From contig NC_054884.1 of NCBI RefSeq assembly GCF_018320785.1, positions 25,483,667 to 25,547,666 of the forward strand: a stretch of 64,000 nt of DNA, in the 5' to 3' direction. Position numbers and translations under genes: made by a program. How positions within the stretch are numbered: the first letter of the stretch is position 1; the number at the start of each line of letters is the position of its first letter. Under the pieces are notes generated by a model. That model had not been told where the DNA came from and made no database searches. It was given only the letters and a program-made list of their open reading frames with translations. Shown here piece after piece: positions 29,705 through 41,807 of this stretch. The DNA is from Cheilinus undulatus. Taxonomy: Eukaryota > Chordata > Actinopteri > Labriformes > Labridae.

Positions 29705-32089
29705 GTGAGAAAATATTTTTATTTTTTTGTCTTAAATTTTCTCAGCTTGATATCAGAAATAATCTCATAACTTTTATTTGTACCAGCAATGAAGATGCAG
29801 ATGAAGGTTTTGTTATAGACCAGGATGGTATTGGTCTACGTCTCACCGCCATGGAGTATTGGAAATGCAGCAAGGCAGGCATCGCTCTCCCCTCTGTGGA
29901 CAAAAAAGAGCCTGACTGCAAGTTTGTCATTGCAGAATCACTGCCTGAACAAGGTAACATCAGCCGTCACACCCTTGCTAAATCCATGTAATGATAATTA
30001 ATGATATTAAAGCTTCTGCACTGCTTGTGCTTGCCTTTGATTTCAGGCAGGAATCAGGTGGACACCTTCTTGGAGAAGCACAGGGCACCAGGGATCCAAC
30101 ACATTGGGCTGTACACAAAAAACATTGTCTCCACTGCACATGTGATGGCTGAAGCTGGGGTCCAGTTCTTCTCACCACCTTTCGCCTACTACACTGAGGT
30201 CTGAGTTACTCCTGTAAAACTCTGCAAGACATAACATAACATCTAAGTCAATGAGGTGGGAAAAAATAGACAGCTATGACTGCTTCAATGCTTGTCAGAC
30301 ACCGATGTTAAGCAGTGAAAATTCTTGTATGGAGGTCAGCAAAATCGGGGTCCATTGTAAAGATAAGATGTTTTTACCATATTTTATTTTTTACCTGACT
30401 TATCACTCTTATCAAAGCAACAAAAATTAATTAGATTTATTTATGCTGTCATGCAAATATAACATTTCTCAAGATGTAAACCCCTTTTCTTAAAACAGAA
30501 TGACCTTTTTATTGGTGATGTAATCAATGTAGATAAGCAAAATGAACTAAGCCATTTGAAAAGTAACAACAGCATAAATGGTTGCAAAGTGGCAAAATGG
30601 GTAAAAAAAAAACACACTGGCAAAAAGGGCAAGAAACAGCATAAATTGGTTTAAAGTAGCAAAAATGGTTTAAAAGTGTAAAAAAGTGGCAAAAATTGGT
30701 GTATATTGGCAAACTTTGGCACAAAAGTGTAAGAAAACAGTTTAACCCATTTTTCCCTTTTTACATCCATTTAAAGTGGCATAAAGGAGTGGCAAAAATG
30801 GATGGAAAACATGTTGGCAAGGGGTTTGAATGTAGAATGAATAAATAATTCCTACATCAGAACCCAGTAGTAGTACAACACACTTTTCAGGTCCAAAATG
30901 AGGTAACTGTTAGCCAGGATGCTAAAGCACAAATGCTGCGGATCCAATAACATATTGATATCAATAAATCACAACTGGGGAGCTTTTGGCTTTTCAGGGA
31001 CCCAGCCAACTCTGTGGACAGCCCTGCTCTTCATAGTGCATTGTGGGATAAAATGAATGCACAATATTGGAGATAATGATGCTCACTCAGAAATCAGACA
31101 CCACTACAAAATTCCATACTCACTATATAGTTAGTGCATTATAAATTGATTTGGGAGTGATCTTGGACACAGCCAGTACCTCGATAATGCTGTGAGGGAT
31201 TGTTACTTTATGAAAACACCCACAACATTAAAAAAGAAGATTTCTACCAGTCACACTACCACATAAAAGCAGCTTCTTCTTGACCCACCACTGAACTTTA
31301 ACTGTGTGACAGTTTTATACCTTACAAAAGCATAAAACTCCCAGGTAGTAGTTTTAGTTTTTAAGTCCATCAGAAAGCTCAACAATCACTTTTTCTTTTT
31401 TATGATAAAGTGACTATTTATGATTTTCTCAAAGAATGATCTTTTGGAAAAGAACCCTTTTATGACCAATTGTTATGTCAGATAAATATCACTATCATGT
31501 CAAATATTTTATTATCAAGCACCGTTAGCAACTACATTAGCTTTATTCTTTATGCTGTGACAGGTGGGAAAACAACAAGAGATAGAGGAGGCAGAACACA
31601 ACCCCAAGATGCTTTCACAGTATGGCATCCTCCTGGACACTGACCTCCACCCGAATCCCTCATCAGAGACAACATCCAGTGAAAGCAAAAGGTGAGGCGC
31701 AATCAGAAACTGTAATTTTGCAGTAATTTTAGGATAGTTTCTGTTTCAGACAGTGTTATCCCCCCCCCGCCTTTCGACACAGACACACTTTGCCCCATTA
31801 CGACTCTGGATAGCCTTTTTCTCTAGTAGATTCAACAATAACATTTATAAAAGTGTTATTGAATCATTTTTTTGTTCCTCTTTCCAGGTACCTTCTCCAG
31901 GTGTTCACCAAACCCATCTTTTCAGAGGACACCTTCTTCCTGGAGCTGATCGAGCGAAGAGGAGCAACGGGTTTCGGTGAGGGGAACATCAGGGCGCTGT
32001 GGAGGTCGGTGCAGGCGCACATGGAGAGAGAGAAGGGTGAAATTCAAGTAGCGGGATCCTCAAAAACTGTGCAAACTGCTCAATATTAG
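29010..32089 (+). CDS. hpdl: 4-hydroxyphenylpyruvate dioxygenase-like protein
   Basis: HPDL is a mitochondrial non-haem iron dioxygenase of the vicinal-oxygen-chelate fold, related to HPD. Published work links it to 4-hydroxymandelate formation for the coenzyme Q headgroup, and human mutations cause a spastic paraplegia. Five coding exons join in phase: 29010-29704, 29787-29953, 30047-30198, 31564-31691 and 31888-32089, giving 447 residues (human, about 371). The extra length is mainly at residues 60-105 and 363-380. The iron ligands expected for this family are intact: His202 ([10 protein letters not shown]), His306 (GIQHIGLYT) and Glu400 ([12 protein letters not shown]). The C-terminal [14 protein letters not shown] block is diagnostic. 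The start ATG at 29010 gives [15 protein letters not shown], matching the family N-terminus. The human gene is intronless in its coding region, so this multi-exon structure is notable. Confidence 0.95.
29787..29953 (+). CDS. hpdl: hpdl exon 2
   Basis: Acceptor TTTGTACCAG at 29777-29786, donor GTAACA at 29954. It encodes [25 protein letters not shown] and [11 protein letters not shown]. Confidence 0.94.
30047..30198 (+). CDS. hpdl: hpdl exon 3
   Basis: Acceptor TTGATTTCAG at 30037-30046. The donor GTCTGA at 30199 is a weak but valid GT. It encodes [17 protein letters not shown] with the second iron ligand, His306. Confidence 0.92.
30199..31563 (+). other. hpdl: hpdl intron 3
   Basis: A 1.4 kb intron, the largest in the gene. 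It contains the inverted copy of the array-bearing repeat at about 30565-31035 and otherwise nothing recognised. The remaining hpdl introns are 82, 93 and 196 bases. Confidence 0.7.
30565..31035 (-). repeat. array-bearing dispersed repeat, copy 2 (hpdl intron 3)
   Basis: Reverse-complemented, it starts GTCCACAGAGTTGGCTGGG and TCCCTGAAAAGCC. It continues through GATTTATTGATATC and TTGGATCC into TTTTTGCCACTYTTTTAC units (plus-strand 30570-30800). It matches the 28.1 kb copy in order of parts but in opposite orientation. Confidence 0.65.
31564..31691 (+). CDS. hpdl: hpdl exon 4
   Basis: Acceptor ATGCTGTGACAG ending at 31563, donor GTGAGG at 31692. It encodes [18 protein letters not shown] and [19 protein letters not shown]; the last part extends beyond human HPDL. 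Confidence 0.92.
31888..32089 (+). CDS. hpdl: hpdl exon 5
   Basis: Acceptor CTCTTTCCAG at 31878-31887, TAG at 32087-32089. It encodes [18 protein letters not shown] with the third iron ligand Glu400, then [17 protein letters not shown]. Confidence 0.95.
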
Positions 32090-32545
32090 CCACTCCGACT
32101 ACTTTTAACAAAGGTTATTTAATTTCATGTTTTTTTACATAACTTGAGAGCACTTAAACAAGAAAATGATCTAGAATGTAAAAATGATTCAACTTATTTG
32201 CTAAAAAGTTTACCACAAGTGCTCTGAATTTCAGTTGTTGATTTAGTGATACACAACCTACATGTTGCACTGCAAAGCAAACAACAAACTGTTATAATAT
32301 ATATAATCAAAGCTATAATCCATCCATTTATAATAGCTATAGTATTATATAGCTTTGAACAGATAAACATTTAATCGCACTGTGAACAAGCTGGTGCTTA
32401 CCAGACATATAACTGTACTTGAAATGTTAACTCAAAAATACTCTGTAAACAGCAGAAAGAGTGTCTTTGTTTTGTAACTGTGTCAAAGTAAAGCGACTGA
32501 CTGACTCCTGAGCAACTGTTCTTAATAAATGTGTTACTCACAGTT
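32090..32545 (+). other. hpdl: hpdl 3' untranslated region
   Basis: Runs from the stop codon to AATAAA at 32524-32529. The downstream sequence (ACAGTTGACTGTGAAG) is moderately GT-rich. The end is inferred. Confidence 0.6.
32524..32529 (+). terminator. hpdl: hpdl polyadenylation signal
   Basis: Canonical AATAAA 435 bases after the stop. Confidence 0.6.
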
Positions 32546-33285
32546 GACTGTGAAGAACAATTACTGCTCTTTATTACTGTGAGCTGTGTTTTTTAAAATG
32601 TGGGTGGACTAGTTTTGAGAAGTAGAGCTCTTTAAATCTCTTAGTTCATCTTAGGTTAACATGACTGCTAGCAAGAGAGGAAAAGTAATGACATTTGAAA
32701 ATGGGAGGCACTGCCACCTTATGTCAGGCGATTCTAATGTTACTTTGCATGTATACTTCAATATATTTACATATCTAACTCATGTTCATGTGATCCTGTT
32801 TGTACCTCCAGATGTGACAGTATTTTCATTTTATTGCAAGGAGAGAAAATCTCTTTCAGCTGCTCCTCACTCAAAAAACACTCATATTACAGCATCATTT
32901 AAAAGCAAAACATGCGATTTCAGAGACTTTGACTTCACTTAACATTGATTTGGAATTAAGACACAACAAAATGACACATTTTGCAAGAAAACAAAAGATA
33001 AACTAGTTAACCTTCACTTCTATTCAAGAGTAACAATGATAGAATAAAAATATAAATATTAAAAGACAACCAAAATAGGCTGATAAAAGGGAATCCTACA
33101 TGTTAAGAATTATTGACTTTATTTGATTAAAACTTGTGTCTTTTATATGTTGTATACGTTTTATAAAGAATCACACGAGTTTTTTTAATTTGAAGAAAAT
33201 GTTATAAATAGTCACATGTAGGCTGCCATTCTTGTGCAATGCAACCAGATGCTGATGTAATTTTTCATTTTATTTCATATATTTA
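32546..33285. other. intergenic, nothing recognised
   Basis: AT-rich sequence between hpdl and the LINE tail; no supported gene or repeat. Confidence 0.5.
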
Positions 33286-34640
33286 TTCATTCTTTATTTT
33301 ACCAGGGAGAAACCACTAAGACCAAGGACTCATTTCCAGGGGCACCCTGCAGCAAGAAAGAATAGGGAAAAAACATCCATAAAATGGTTAAAATAATTAT
33401 AAATCCATTGCAGTCACCTTCCTTATATAGTTCAGAGACAAGCTCTTTTAATGGGTGCAGCAATACTAAAAGCAGCCCTTTCCCACTCAAATCTAAACTT
33501 TGGGGTTTTTAAAGGGATCCAGATCTGAGATCTGGTTGTATGGGTTGAGATTTTTAGGTGAAAAGGGAGTTTACCAATGAGTGCTCTGTACATAAACAGA
33601 ATACCGTGCTGCTTTCTACGCTGATCTAATGAGGGCCAGCCCACAGAGCAATGCAGGTCACAATGATGAGTAGCAAAACTGTCACTAGTAACAAGGCAAA
33701 GAGAACAGTGGTATATGGCATCCAATGGCTTCAAAACAAAAGCAGCTGCATGCATATAGAGCAGTGTTTCTAAAATGGTGTGGTGAGGCAGACTGGTGTG
33801 CCTTGAGCATTTTTACAACCATATGATGCTTTGACAACTATACAACAACTGAAGTTGCTGTAACATGAATTAAAGAGGCTATTTTGTATTGATATTGATG
33901 TGGTGTGCCCTGAGATTTCGGCTTGATCTTCGGTGTGCCTTGGGAAAAAAGGTGAAATTCTACTGATATAGAGTATGTCTCCATCATCTCAAACTGACAG
34001 TATTGTCGCCTGGACAATCGTTCTTCTGTTTCTCGTTGACAGGCAGGACTTATTCCTGTACAGAAAACCAAGATGCTGTCTTGGTTTCCTAATTACATCT
34101 GAAATGTGAGGTCTAAAATAAAGATCTTGATCTAGCCATACCCAGAAGCTTGAATTGCTGAACACATTCAGTTTTTACATTATTTAATGCATACAAGGTG
34201 GCATCAGGATGGCCAATGACCTGCCTTGACAAAATCATATATTTGGTCTTAATCGGGTTTAGCATTAGTTTAAGATCAATTAGAGCCTGTTGGAATGCAT
34301 TAGAATAAACTGTAACTGAGTCAAAGCTTGACTTTGTGGGGGTCTTGAGGGATATATTAATTGTATCATCTGCGTAAAGATAAACTTTACAGAACTTTCA
34401 TTTTTCTGCAATGCTATTGATATATAATGAAGTATAAGCAAACCCAAAATTGTACTCCTTTGCTAATCACCTTGAAGCTAGACCTTACATTTGTTTGTGT
34501 TGGTCGTGTCCTATTTGTCAAATAATTTTGAAACTGAGTACATGCAGTCCTATCAGCAGAATAGAATGGTCAACCTCGTTCTGTTGCTTTTCCAGTATCT
34601 TTCCAATTGTATTTACTTTGATCAGCATTACAGTAACTTC
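33286..34640 (-). mobile_element. 5'-truncated LINE (L2/CR1-like) with YADD motif
   Basis: On the minus strand, frames from about 34380 down read YADDTINISLKTPTKS (the catalytic YADD at 34365-34376), then LKLMLNPIKTKYMILS, typical of a non-LTR reverse transcriptase. After the hAT insertion the frame resumes as LDAIYHCSLCLVTSDSF, VGWPSLDQRRKQHGILF and LIGKLPFHL, which fits LINE C-terminal sequence. The 3' end has a GGTAAAATAAAGAATGAAT tail at about 33288-33306, as in L2-type elements. It is interrupted by stops and a MITE, so it is inactive. The clade is uncertain. Confidence 0.75.
33762..33965. mobile_element. 204-bp hAT-type MITE inside the LINE
   Basis: Perfect 8-base target duplication ATATAGAG at 33754-33761 and 33966-33973. 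Ends are CAGTGTTTCTAAAATGG and, reversed, CAGTAGAATTTCACC. The interior has repeated GGTGTGCCYTGAG. Length and 8-bp duplication fit the hAT superfamily. Confidence 0.8.
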
Positions 34641-34699
34641 TTCCTCTTCACTAAAACTCCACCTGTTTTAGAATTAGATGACTATGGCTTACATTATAT

Positions 34700-37600
34700 T
34701 TGAAGAACCAATGCTTAATGTTCTCCAGATGGACAAATCTAGTGTGTTTACAGCATGGATATAAAGGCAATAATGTCTAATGAAGATAACATGTCTTAAT
34801 GTGCTGCATTTTTTTAAACTGCCAAACGGCAACAGATTTTGACATTAAAAGGAAGAAATAAAGAGGTTGATTTATGTATGCAATCCAGTATTGCTGGATT
34901 AAACCACAAAACACTGGTTAACATTCCTGTGACTGATTATAATACATGAAATATTCTATGTAACAACATATGAAACAGAGAAGTAGTTTTCTTCTGCTTA
35001 TATCTTGGTATATATAGAGAATGTTTTGGTATTCAGTAGTAGTTGTTCTGCAGCTTTGTCAATATTGCATTTTTACTTGAAGCCCCTGTGCAAAGTTATG
35101 GTTTGATTTTGGCGACCCCCTGTGGACAAAGTGGTACCTCCTTGTTAAACTACTTTTGCCTTCTTTGTGCAAAAGTTTGACCAAAAAAATCTCATACTTT
35201 CTTTCAATATCAAAAGCATTACTCTTTGAATATTTGTTTTGAAAAATTTATAAATGCAGAGATTTATTTTTTTTACTGTTCTAATAATCATCTCCTCTGG
35301 CATCTACCTAGCAGGAGTGTCTGTTGGTTTGGTTTCCTCATTTTGACTTTACATAAGCATCGTTATTAATTTCAGTCAGTTTCAGAGGAGGTTTAAAACT
35401 TCTAACAGGAGCTTTAAGGATCAAAATACCAAACACTGCTTTCATCTGAGAATTAGCATCAGCTTAACCTGCAGCAACATTAAAAGAGCTGCCCATACAG
35501 TATGAAATATTTATAAGATTTCATAAAATATATATGCCTTCAATGTGACACTTCTAATAAATTAATGTATGCCTCTTACTAACGCTGACCTTATGTTTCG
35601 ATTTTAATGCACTTTTTTCAGTGTTCTTCTACGCATTTTTATTTCTCTTAAAGATATTTTTACCACCACAGGTTTCGGTCAGCTTAAATGATCCAGATTT
35701 ATGTGTCATTTTACTTTTCCTGTACACATCAAAATGATGGAAAACAAATCTGTTCTGAGCTCTAGGCCCATGAACCTTACTGGAAGAACAGCTGCACGCC
35801 TCTCAGATGGTGCAGAGGATTTAGGGATGTGCATGCTTTGGCAAACACACTGCTTTTGAGCCTCTTAGAAGGAATCTTCAAAAACCCACATGGGATGTGC
35901 CAGTTCAATTAAGTTGGCTATAAACATTATAGGTGAAGATTAGTGGAATAGATGAGAAGCAATGAAACTTAGATGAATTTCCATGAAAAGCATATGCTCT
36001 TAGTTTTTTGATATTCTGATTGTAGTTACCATCATTTCTACAAAAAAAAGGGGAAAAAAAGGGTTGCATGTACTTCTGAGTTTTGACAAATGGTGTCAGT
36101 ATTTTTCTTTTCCACAAGTGTCACCATCATGGCCTGACTAAACTTTGAAACAGATGAGTATGCATTTATGATTGTGATCTGTTATATAAATCCTATGTAT
36201 TCCCAAAAATATTTACAATAACCACTGCTACTTTCAAATATAAGCACTCCATTTTCAAACTAACATCACGTAAAGTTTGAGCAGAATTGAATTCTTTGGC
36301 TGCATTTGGTTAAAAGGGTGAATTAAAACATTCCAATCTTTGCTCAAAAATAGTGGTATTTTGTTTGGGATGGAAAGGATTAACTGTTCATTAAAGTTGA
36401 TAATGGAGGCTCCTGTAACAGGAGCCGGTAACAGCCATCTGTCTGCAGCCAGTGTGAACCACAGATGGCATTCAGCATTCTGCATGGGGTCTCAGTGCTG
36501 GGAGTTGGACGCTCACTTCCTATTTTCTGTTTACCATATGCTTGCTACAGTAACATTAAAAGTGTCAATGAGTAATGGCAATAAAAGCACCAAAATCACA
36601 CTTTGTTAGTTCTCAAACTTACAAAAAGCTCTAATGTTTCTCTTTAATCCTGCTGCACCATGACTGGTGGATACTGCCCCCTATGGTTTTGACAGTCACA
36701 GTACACACTAAAAAACTTGAACTGTCAGAGTCCTACTTCACATTTTGTTCATCTGTTTCCTGAAGACTCATCTTCGCCGTTTAGGACTATTAAACATGCT
36801 AGGTTGACTCTATCTTATCCTGTATTTGTTTGCTAAATCTCTCCCCCTTCAGACAGCTAAAGAGGTTTTAGCAAAAAAAGAAAAAAAGTGTCGCCCCCAC
36901 ACTGTAGCCCACACATTGGAGGAGACAAATCCTCTGTGCCCTTTAACACAAAAGGCAGACAGTCTTAAACCGAGGAGGACAGTCTGGGGGAGATTAGTGG
37001 CACACAACAGATGTTACTCCTTGATTAACAATAGTGTCTGCCAGGGGTGAGATTCTGCTCCCCACCCATTTGAGGCCCAGTATGTTCGATACAGCCCCTC
37101 ATAAAATATATGAACTTAAAATTCTGCCTTTGAAATGATAGGAGAGAGATTATAAAATATGCTTGTATAACTATTTTTTCCATGTACAGCTTTTTGGATG
37201 TTACAACAATACCAAGTTGAAACTTTTCAAAAAAATTGCCCTCATGTAAATAAGCCTTTCTTTCCAGTTTTGGATATCGTGAGCTGCTAAATTTTAAAAA
37301 GAAAACAGAGACGTATCACTTGTTTACCTTTTGAGTGCTTCTAAAAAGAATAAAAACAACCAGAAGAAAACAAAGTGCAACTGTGTCTGCTGTGTGAGAT
37401 TTTAAAATTAAATAAATTGTAATCACTCCCTTAGGTGAAATCGTGTGCAGGTGACCATGTGAGCACATATTTCACAGGCTATAAATAGACGACAAAACCA
37501 GAATCTTCCAATAAAAGCATATCACGGATGATTTATATCATGATAAAGCCAGATTTTACATCCTGGAAGGAGGACATCTGTTTTTCATAAAGTTTTTAAG

Positions 37601-37990
37601 GACTAACCCATATTGTACTGAAGGTGAAATTCAACAAAAGGAGCAATCAGTGTAAATTTATCATAAAGCCCTCTCTGTCTTCCTGAATGTGGCTCTTAAA
37701 GCCACACAGATGGCAAGTTATCAAGTTACACCAGTGTATATTGTGAAAGTTCCTTGTCTATATGCACAGCTCAAAACTGTGATTACTTTTCATTACTGCA
37801 GGGTGGATCAGACCAGGAGTTCCACGAACGGGGGTGGTATGTTTATAAAATTCTTGCACAAATAAGTGAATTGCTTCTCTTTCTACCAACACAGTCATTC
37901 ACTTAGTGTGAGTAAGCAGTTAGAGCAGACTTGTGACGTAAATTTCAAACGTTAAACTGATAAAGAGGTATGAGCAACATAGCGGACACC
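34700..37990. other. intergenic, mostly featureless
   Basis: AT-rich sequence with no exon or named repeat that I can support. It includes a perfect 9-base-arm dyad GGCTCCTGTAACAGGAGCC near 36409-36427. Confidence 0.5.
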
Positions 37991-38099
37991 CCTCTCCCTC
38001 TGTCAAAAGTGGTACGGTCCATGTATGTTGTCACAGGCTCATTAGCGTGCAATCTTGGACAGTAGAGCACTAGGGTAATGTTGTAGTTTGCAGGAGCTG

Positions 38100-38246
38100 C
38101 CTGGAGCAGGACGTGAGGTGACCTACTCGCTTTACTTCCTACCTGGTTCTGCTTTTCTGCTGAAAGAAAAACACAACATGGTCCAGCGAAACTAACCAAC
38201 TGCCTGCTGTTGTTGGTGGAAATTCGAGACAGTCACCGTAATGCTT
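38100..38246 (+). other. fam53b: candidate fam53b non-coding first exon
   Basis: A good donor (GCTTGTGAGTTG, GT at 38247) follows a somewhat less AT-rich stretch, upstream of the fam53b coding exons on the same strand. Human FAM53B has upstream non-coding exons, but nothing here proves this one. Start unknown. Confidence 0.2.
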
Positions 38247-41200
38247 GTGAGTTGTAGTTTTTGGGTCTAATAGTAACTTTTTGCACTAGCTAACTTAGTG
38301 TAAGCTAGCTTGTTTAATGGGAAGTGTGATGGTATCTTGTGTTTTTAAGTGTGTGACTCGCACGAATTAGTATTTTTGAGCCGACAAATTAAATAAGAGG
38401 TAACTTTTTAAAAGCAGCCTCCTTTGTTGAAGACATAAAGCTCTAATTAGTTAGCTTAGCTACTTTTCCTCATGGTTACAACCTTTAGCTTTGCTCCTTT
38501 TGTCTTTTCTGGAGTATTACTTACACAAAGCTGCTTTATTTCTCTTTTATTACGTATCTTATGCCATACAATTAACTTGTAAAAACTTTAACTGGATTGA
38601 ATTCAATGGGAAGGCTATTTAAACTAGTGTCAGTTTATGTGAAAGCAAATGTGTTAAAACAAAGTTTACAAACACATTGAGTGTTATTACCACTTATAAT
38701 GTCAGCATAATGCATTCATCTTCTTCCTAGAAAGTATGCTCTGCTTGTTTGTTTAAACTCAGCCAGATAAGTTGGCAAAGTGTGCAGAATTCCCATGAAA
38801 ATACCTTCCTTAGATCAAAAGCATTTTATGTGAATTGGCTTGCTTTGAAGCACAATCACTCTGATCTTCAAGTGGGGTTTCACCTCTGCATGGTAACATA
38901 GGTCATAGCTTTTTGTACTTTGTAATACAATTTTAATAGGCACTATGTGCATGCCTTTATACCTGACACCACATTATTTGGTGGCCATGTCATGCCATCC
39001 TCTGTATTGTATGTTACAGTTTGAGCCGTTGCAGAGGAGTGCTGTCTTATCTCTATCGAGCTAACCTTCCCCTCAGGTATGAAGACACGGCTGGCTGACA
39101 TACAATCCAGCAGATTCTGCAATTTGTGCTCTGTGGGATCATAAACACAGGAGCTTGTTAAACCTGAACTCCACAGAGTGTCCCCTGGCCATGAGTCTGG
39201 CTGCTTCAGTTCACAAGTAGCTCAAACATGCACAAATTACAAGTTTACAAGGGCTGATTTTACTTTTCTGCATGTATATTTCATTTCTCACATCAGCTCC
39301 TTGTGGCCCTTCTGTTGAGTTCAAAATCCTGTTTGCTCTGTAGCCTGCGTGTAACATTCTGTGAGCTCCCGTCACACCACTTTCTTTGCCAAACTCATTT
39401 CCCTTTCATGAGGGATTTTGGAAAAGGGGGTTTAAGGGACTGTTTGTGCTGGTTACTTGGGCAAGCTCAGTTTTCAGGGCCTTTTTTTCCTCCTCTGAAA
39501 CTGAGAGGCATCCACCTGGAGTGCTGGCAAGCTCATCTGAAAAACTGTTGAACAGCTTTAGCTTAAGCACAAAAGAGGCTTCCTATCAGAGTTTGCAGAT
39601 GATTCCTCTTTCCTTGGTCATATCAGTGAAAATATTTTGACATTGCAAGGCTCCCTCAGTTCCTGTGCATTGTAAAGCCAGTGTTATGACATTGTTTATA
39701 CAGTTATCTTGGGGGGAAAAGAGGTTCCCTGGGTTTTTTTGTGTTGTTTCATGAGTGCATATATGGTAAGAGTGGGGGATGGATACACTCCAGCATATAA
39801 AACTCAAGAGTGCCCTCCCCCTCCATTCTTAGTTTCAGTTGAAAGCCTACAGGGTTGTATCTAGTGGATGTGACTTTTCTGCAATTGTTCTATAAAATGC
39901 AATGTTCTTCTGCTCTGAGAGTCTTTAGTAATATAAAGACTCTGTTAGTAAAAGTGTTCAAATGGACAACACTTCTCTCAAACTCAGACAGGTGTGTTGA
40001 AATCCTCGATCATACCTCCCAACAAAGCTGGGGTTCTGGACAAATGTATACAGTGCAAGTGATTATGTATGAGATAATTAAACAGCAGGCCTGCTTGAAA
40101 ACGTAGGCCTCCTTGGCTGCCATGCATAGCCATGCTGAGCTTTTGTGTTTATGGTAAGTGGGCAGCTGCATGCTTGTGGGACCTTGGCTGTACCCCAGGC
40201 CCTCTACTGAGCCTGATAACCAACTATTGAAGCCTCCCAGCCATGCTCATTTCTGACTATTCACTGGCTGCTTTAAATGTAGAGTGTGCCTCCTGTTTGA
40301 CATCTCCCTAATTTCTGTGAACATGCAGACAGCTGTGGGCTAGCCGGAGGCCTACAATGAGTTTTCATAAATTTCTTTTCTGTCAGGCAACCGTGACGAA
40401 ATGTGGTGGCACCTGCCCTTTGTGGCAACTAATTAATGAAGACACCCAAAAGAAAAAGGAATGTTTGGGGTGTTTAAAATGTTAAATTTTCACTGTGAAA
40501 AAAAAGATGCAAAGAGCTGCAGAAAAAAAGCAGAACTGGTTTGCTGATTTGTCATTCAATTATCAGGCGTTCATGAGCATTGCATGTCTGTCTGCTTATT
40601 ATGACTTGCTCTTTCAACACACCCACCATTATCACACGAGAACCTGCAGAGTCCAAATATGGATCTGTGCAAACCGTGACACTCAAAAGAATTGTGCCAA
40701 TAGCTTGGGGAAACGAGCTTTCTGAAACATGCATATTTTCTCAAAGGGGACAGCTCATCTTTTTGCCCAGCATTCCTTCAACAAACAGTACAGTGAAGAA
40801 GAGCAGCGCAAATCCCCCAAGTTGGGCCATCTCAGGTGCTCAGCAGATGCTCGGATTACTGAGACGGCCACAATCCTGGGATTGTTGAGAGAAGGACACA
40901 AATCTGACTGCTATGCATTGTGGAACGTCAAAGGAGGATGACTGAAAATGCAAATCATTAACGTCAAAGCATCCATTTGTACTTTTGTGCTTCAACACAC
41001 TAATGGAGGCCCTAACACAATTGCTTAATCATGTGTGATGTCTAGGAGTGTGAAATAGTATGATAGAATTAGAATGTGTTGAAGATATGCCAATGCAGAG
41101 AGAACATACATGTGTCTGTTCTGTCCAGTGCAGTTCTATGGTCATACATAGACACATCTTAAGTTTTCATGCCTTTGTTGTGTCTTCCAAACAGACATAC

Positions 41201-41570
41201 AGATAAACCAGTCATAGGGAACTGTAGGTAGTGCCTTGCCTTCTTATTTCCCTCCTCTTTTGATTCAAAACAAAGTGGCTGAAAATGAAAACTGAACTTA
41301 CTACTTAGTTTGTATAAAGAACTCAACCTCAGCAATATGGAACTGGTTTAGATTTTTCCAAAGCAACAAGGTGCAGAAGGGCTGTTTGCACAGATAAGCT
41401 CCACACATCAGAGGGCAACACAACCAACCCTTTTAACAACTTCAACAGGCAGCATCCTAAACAGTGCTCTGAAAGTCAAACAGGGAAGAGATCAACCACA
41501 CTGTTGTCAGTAGAGGCAAAACAAACACTTTTAGCTATGGGGGCTCAATAATAGCTAAATTATCATAGAT

Positions 41571-41807
41571 CGGTGGTTCTCAAGTGGTGGGTTGGGACCT
41601 AAAAGTGGGTCGCAGAGCTCTTTCCAGTGGGTTGCAACTGAGTGACTTGGAAAAAAATGCTGCACAAAGGCTACAAATTGGACACAGCCATACTTTTTTT
41701 CCTGCAATAATAAGTACATTTCAGACGGATAGCAATTGAAAATTAAAAAAACATGGGTCATGATTTCTCATAAAGAGGCAGTGGTGTGTGCAGTTGAGAA
41801 ACTACTG
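41571..41807. mobile_element. hAT-type MITE (GGTTCTCAA family)
   Basis: Left end CGGTGGTTCTCAAGTGGTGG and right end reversed CAGTAGTTTCTCAACTG. The interior has TGGGACCTAAAAGTGGGTCG, a segment typical of this common fish repeat. No clear target duplication remains. Confidence 0.65.

Noticed and set aside
36259..36485. Minus-strand 76-codon frame around the 36.4 kb palindrome
   Set aside because: No domain or splice support; the region looks non-coding.
40580..40941. Overlapping 70-102 codon frames near 40.6-40.9 kb
   Set aside because: Two frames overlap each other with no domain recognised and no splice support; not enough for a gene call.
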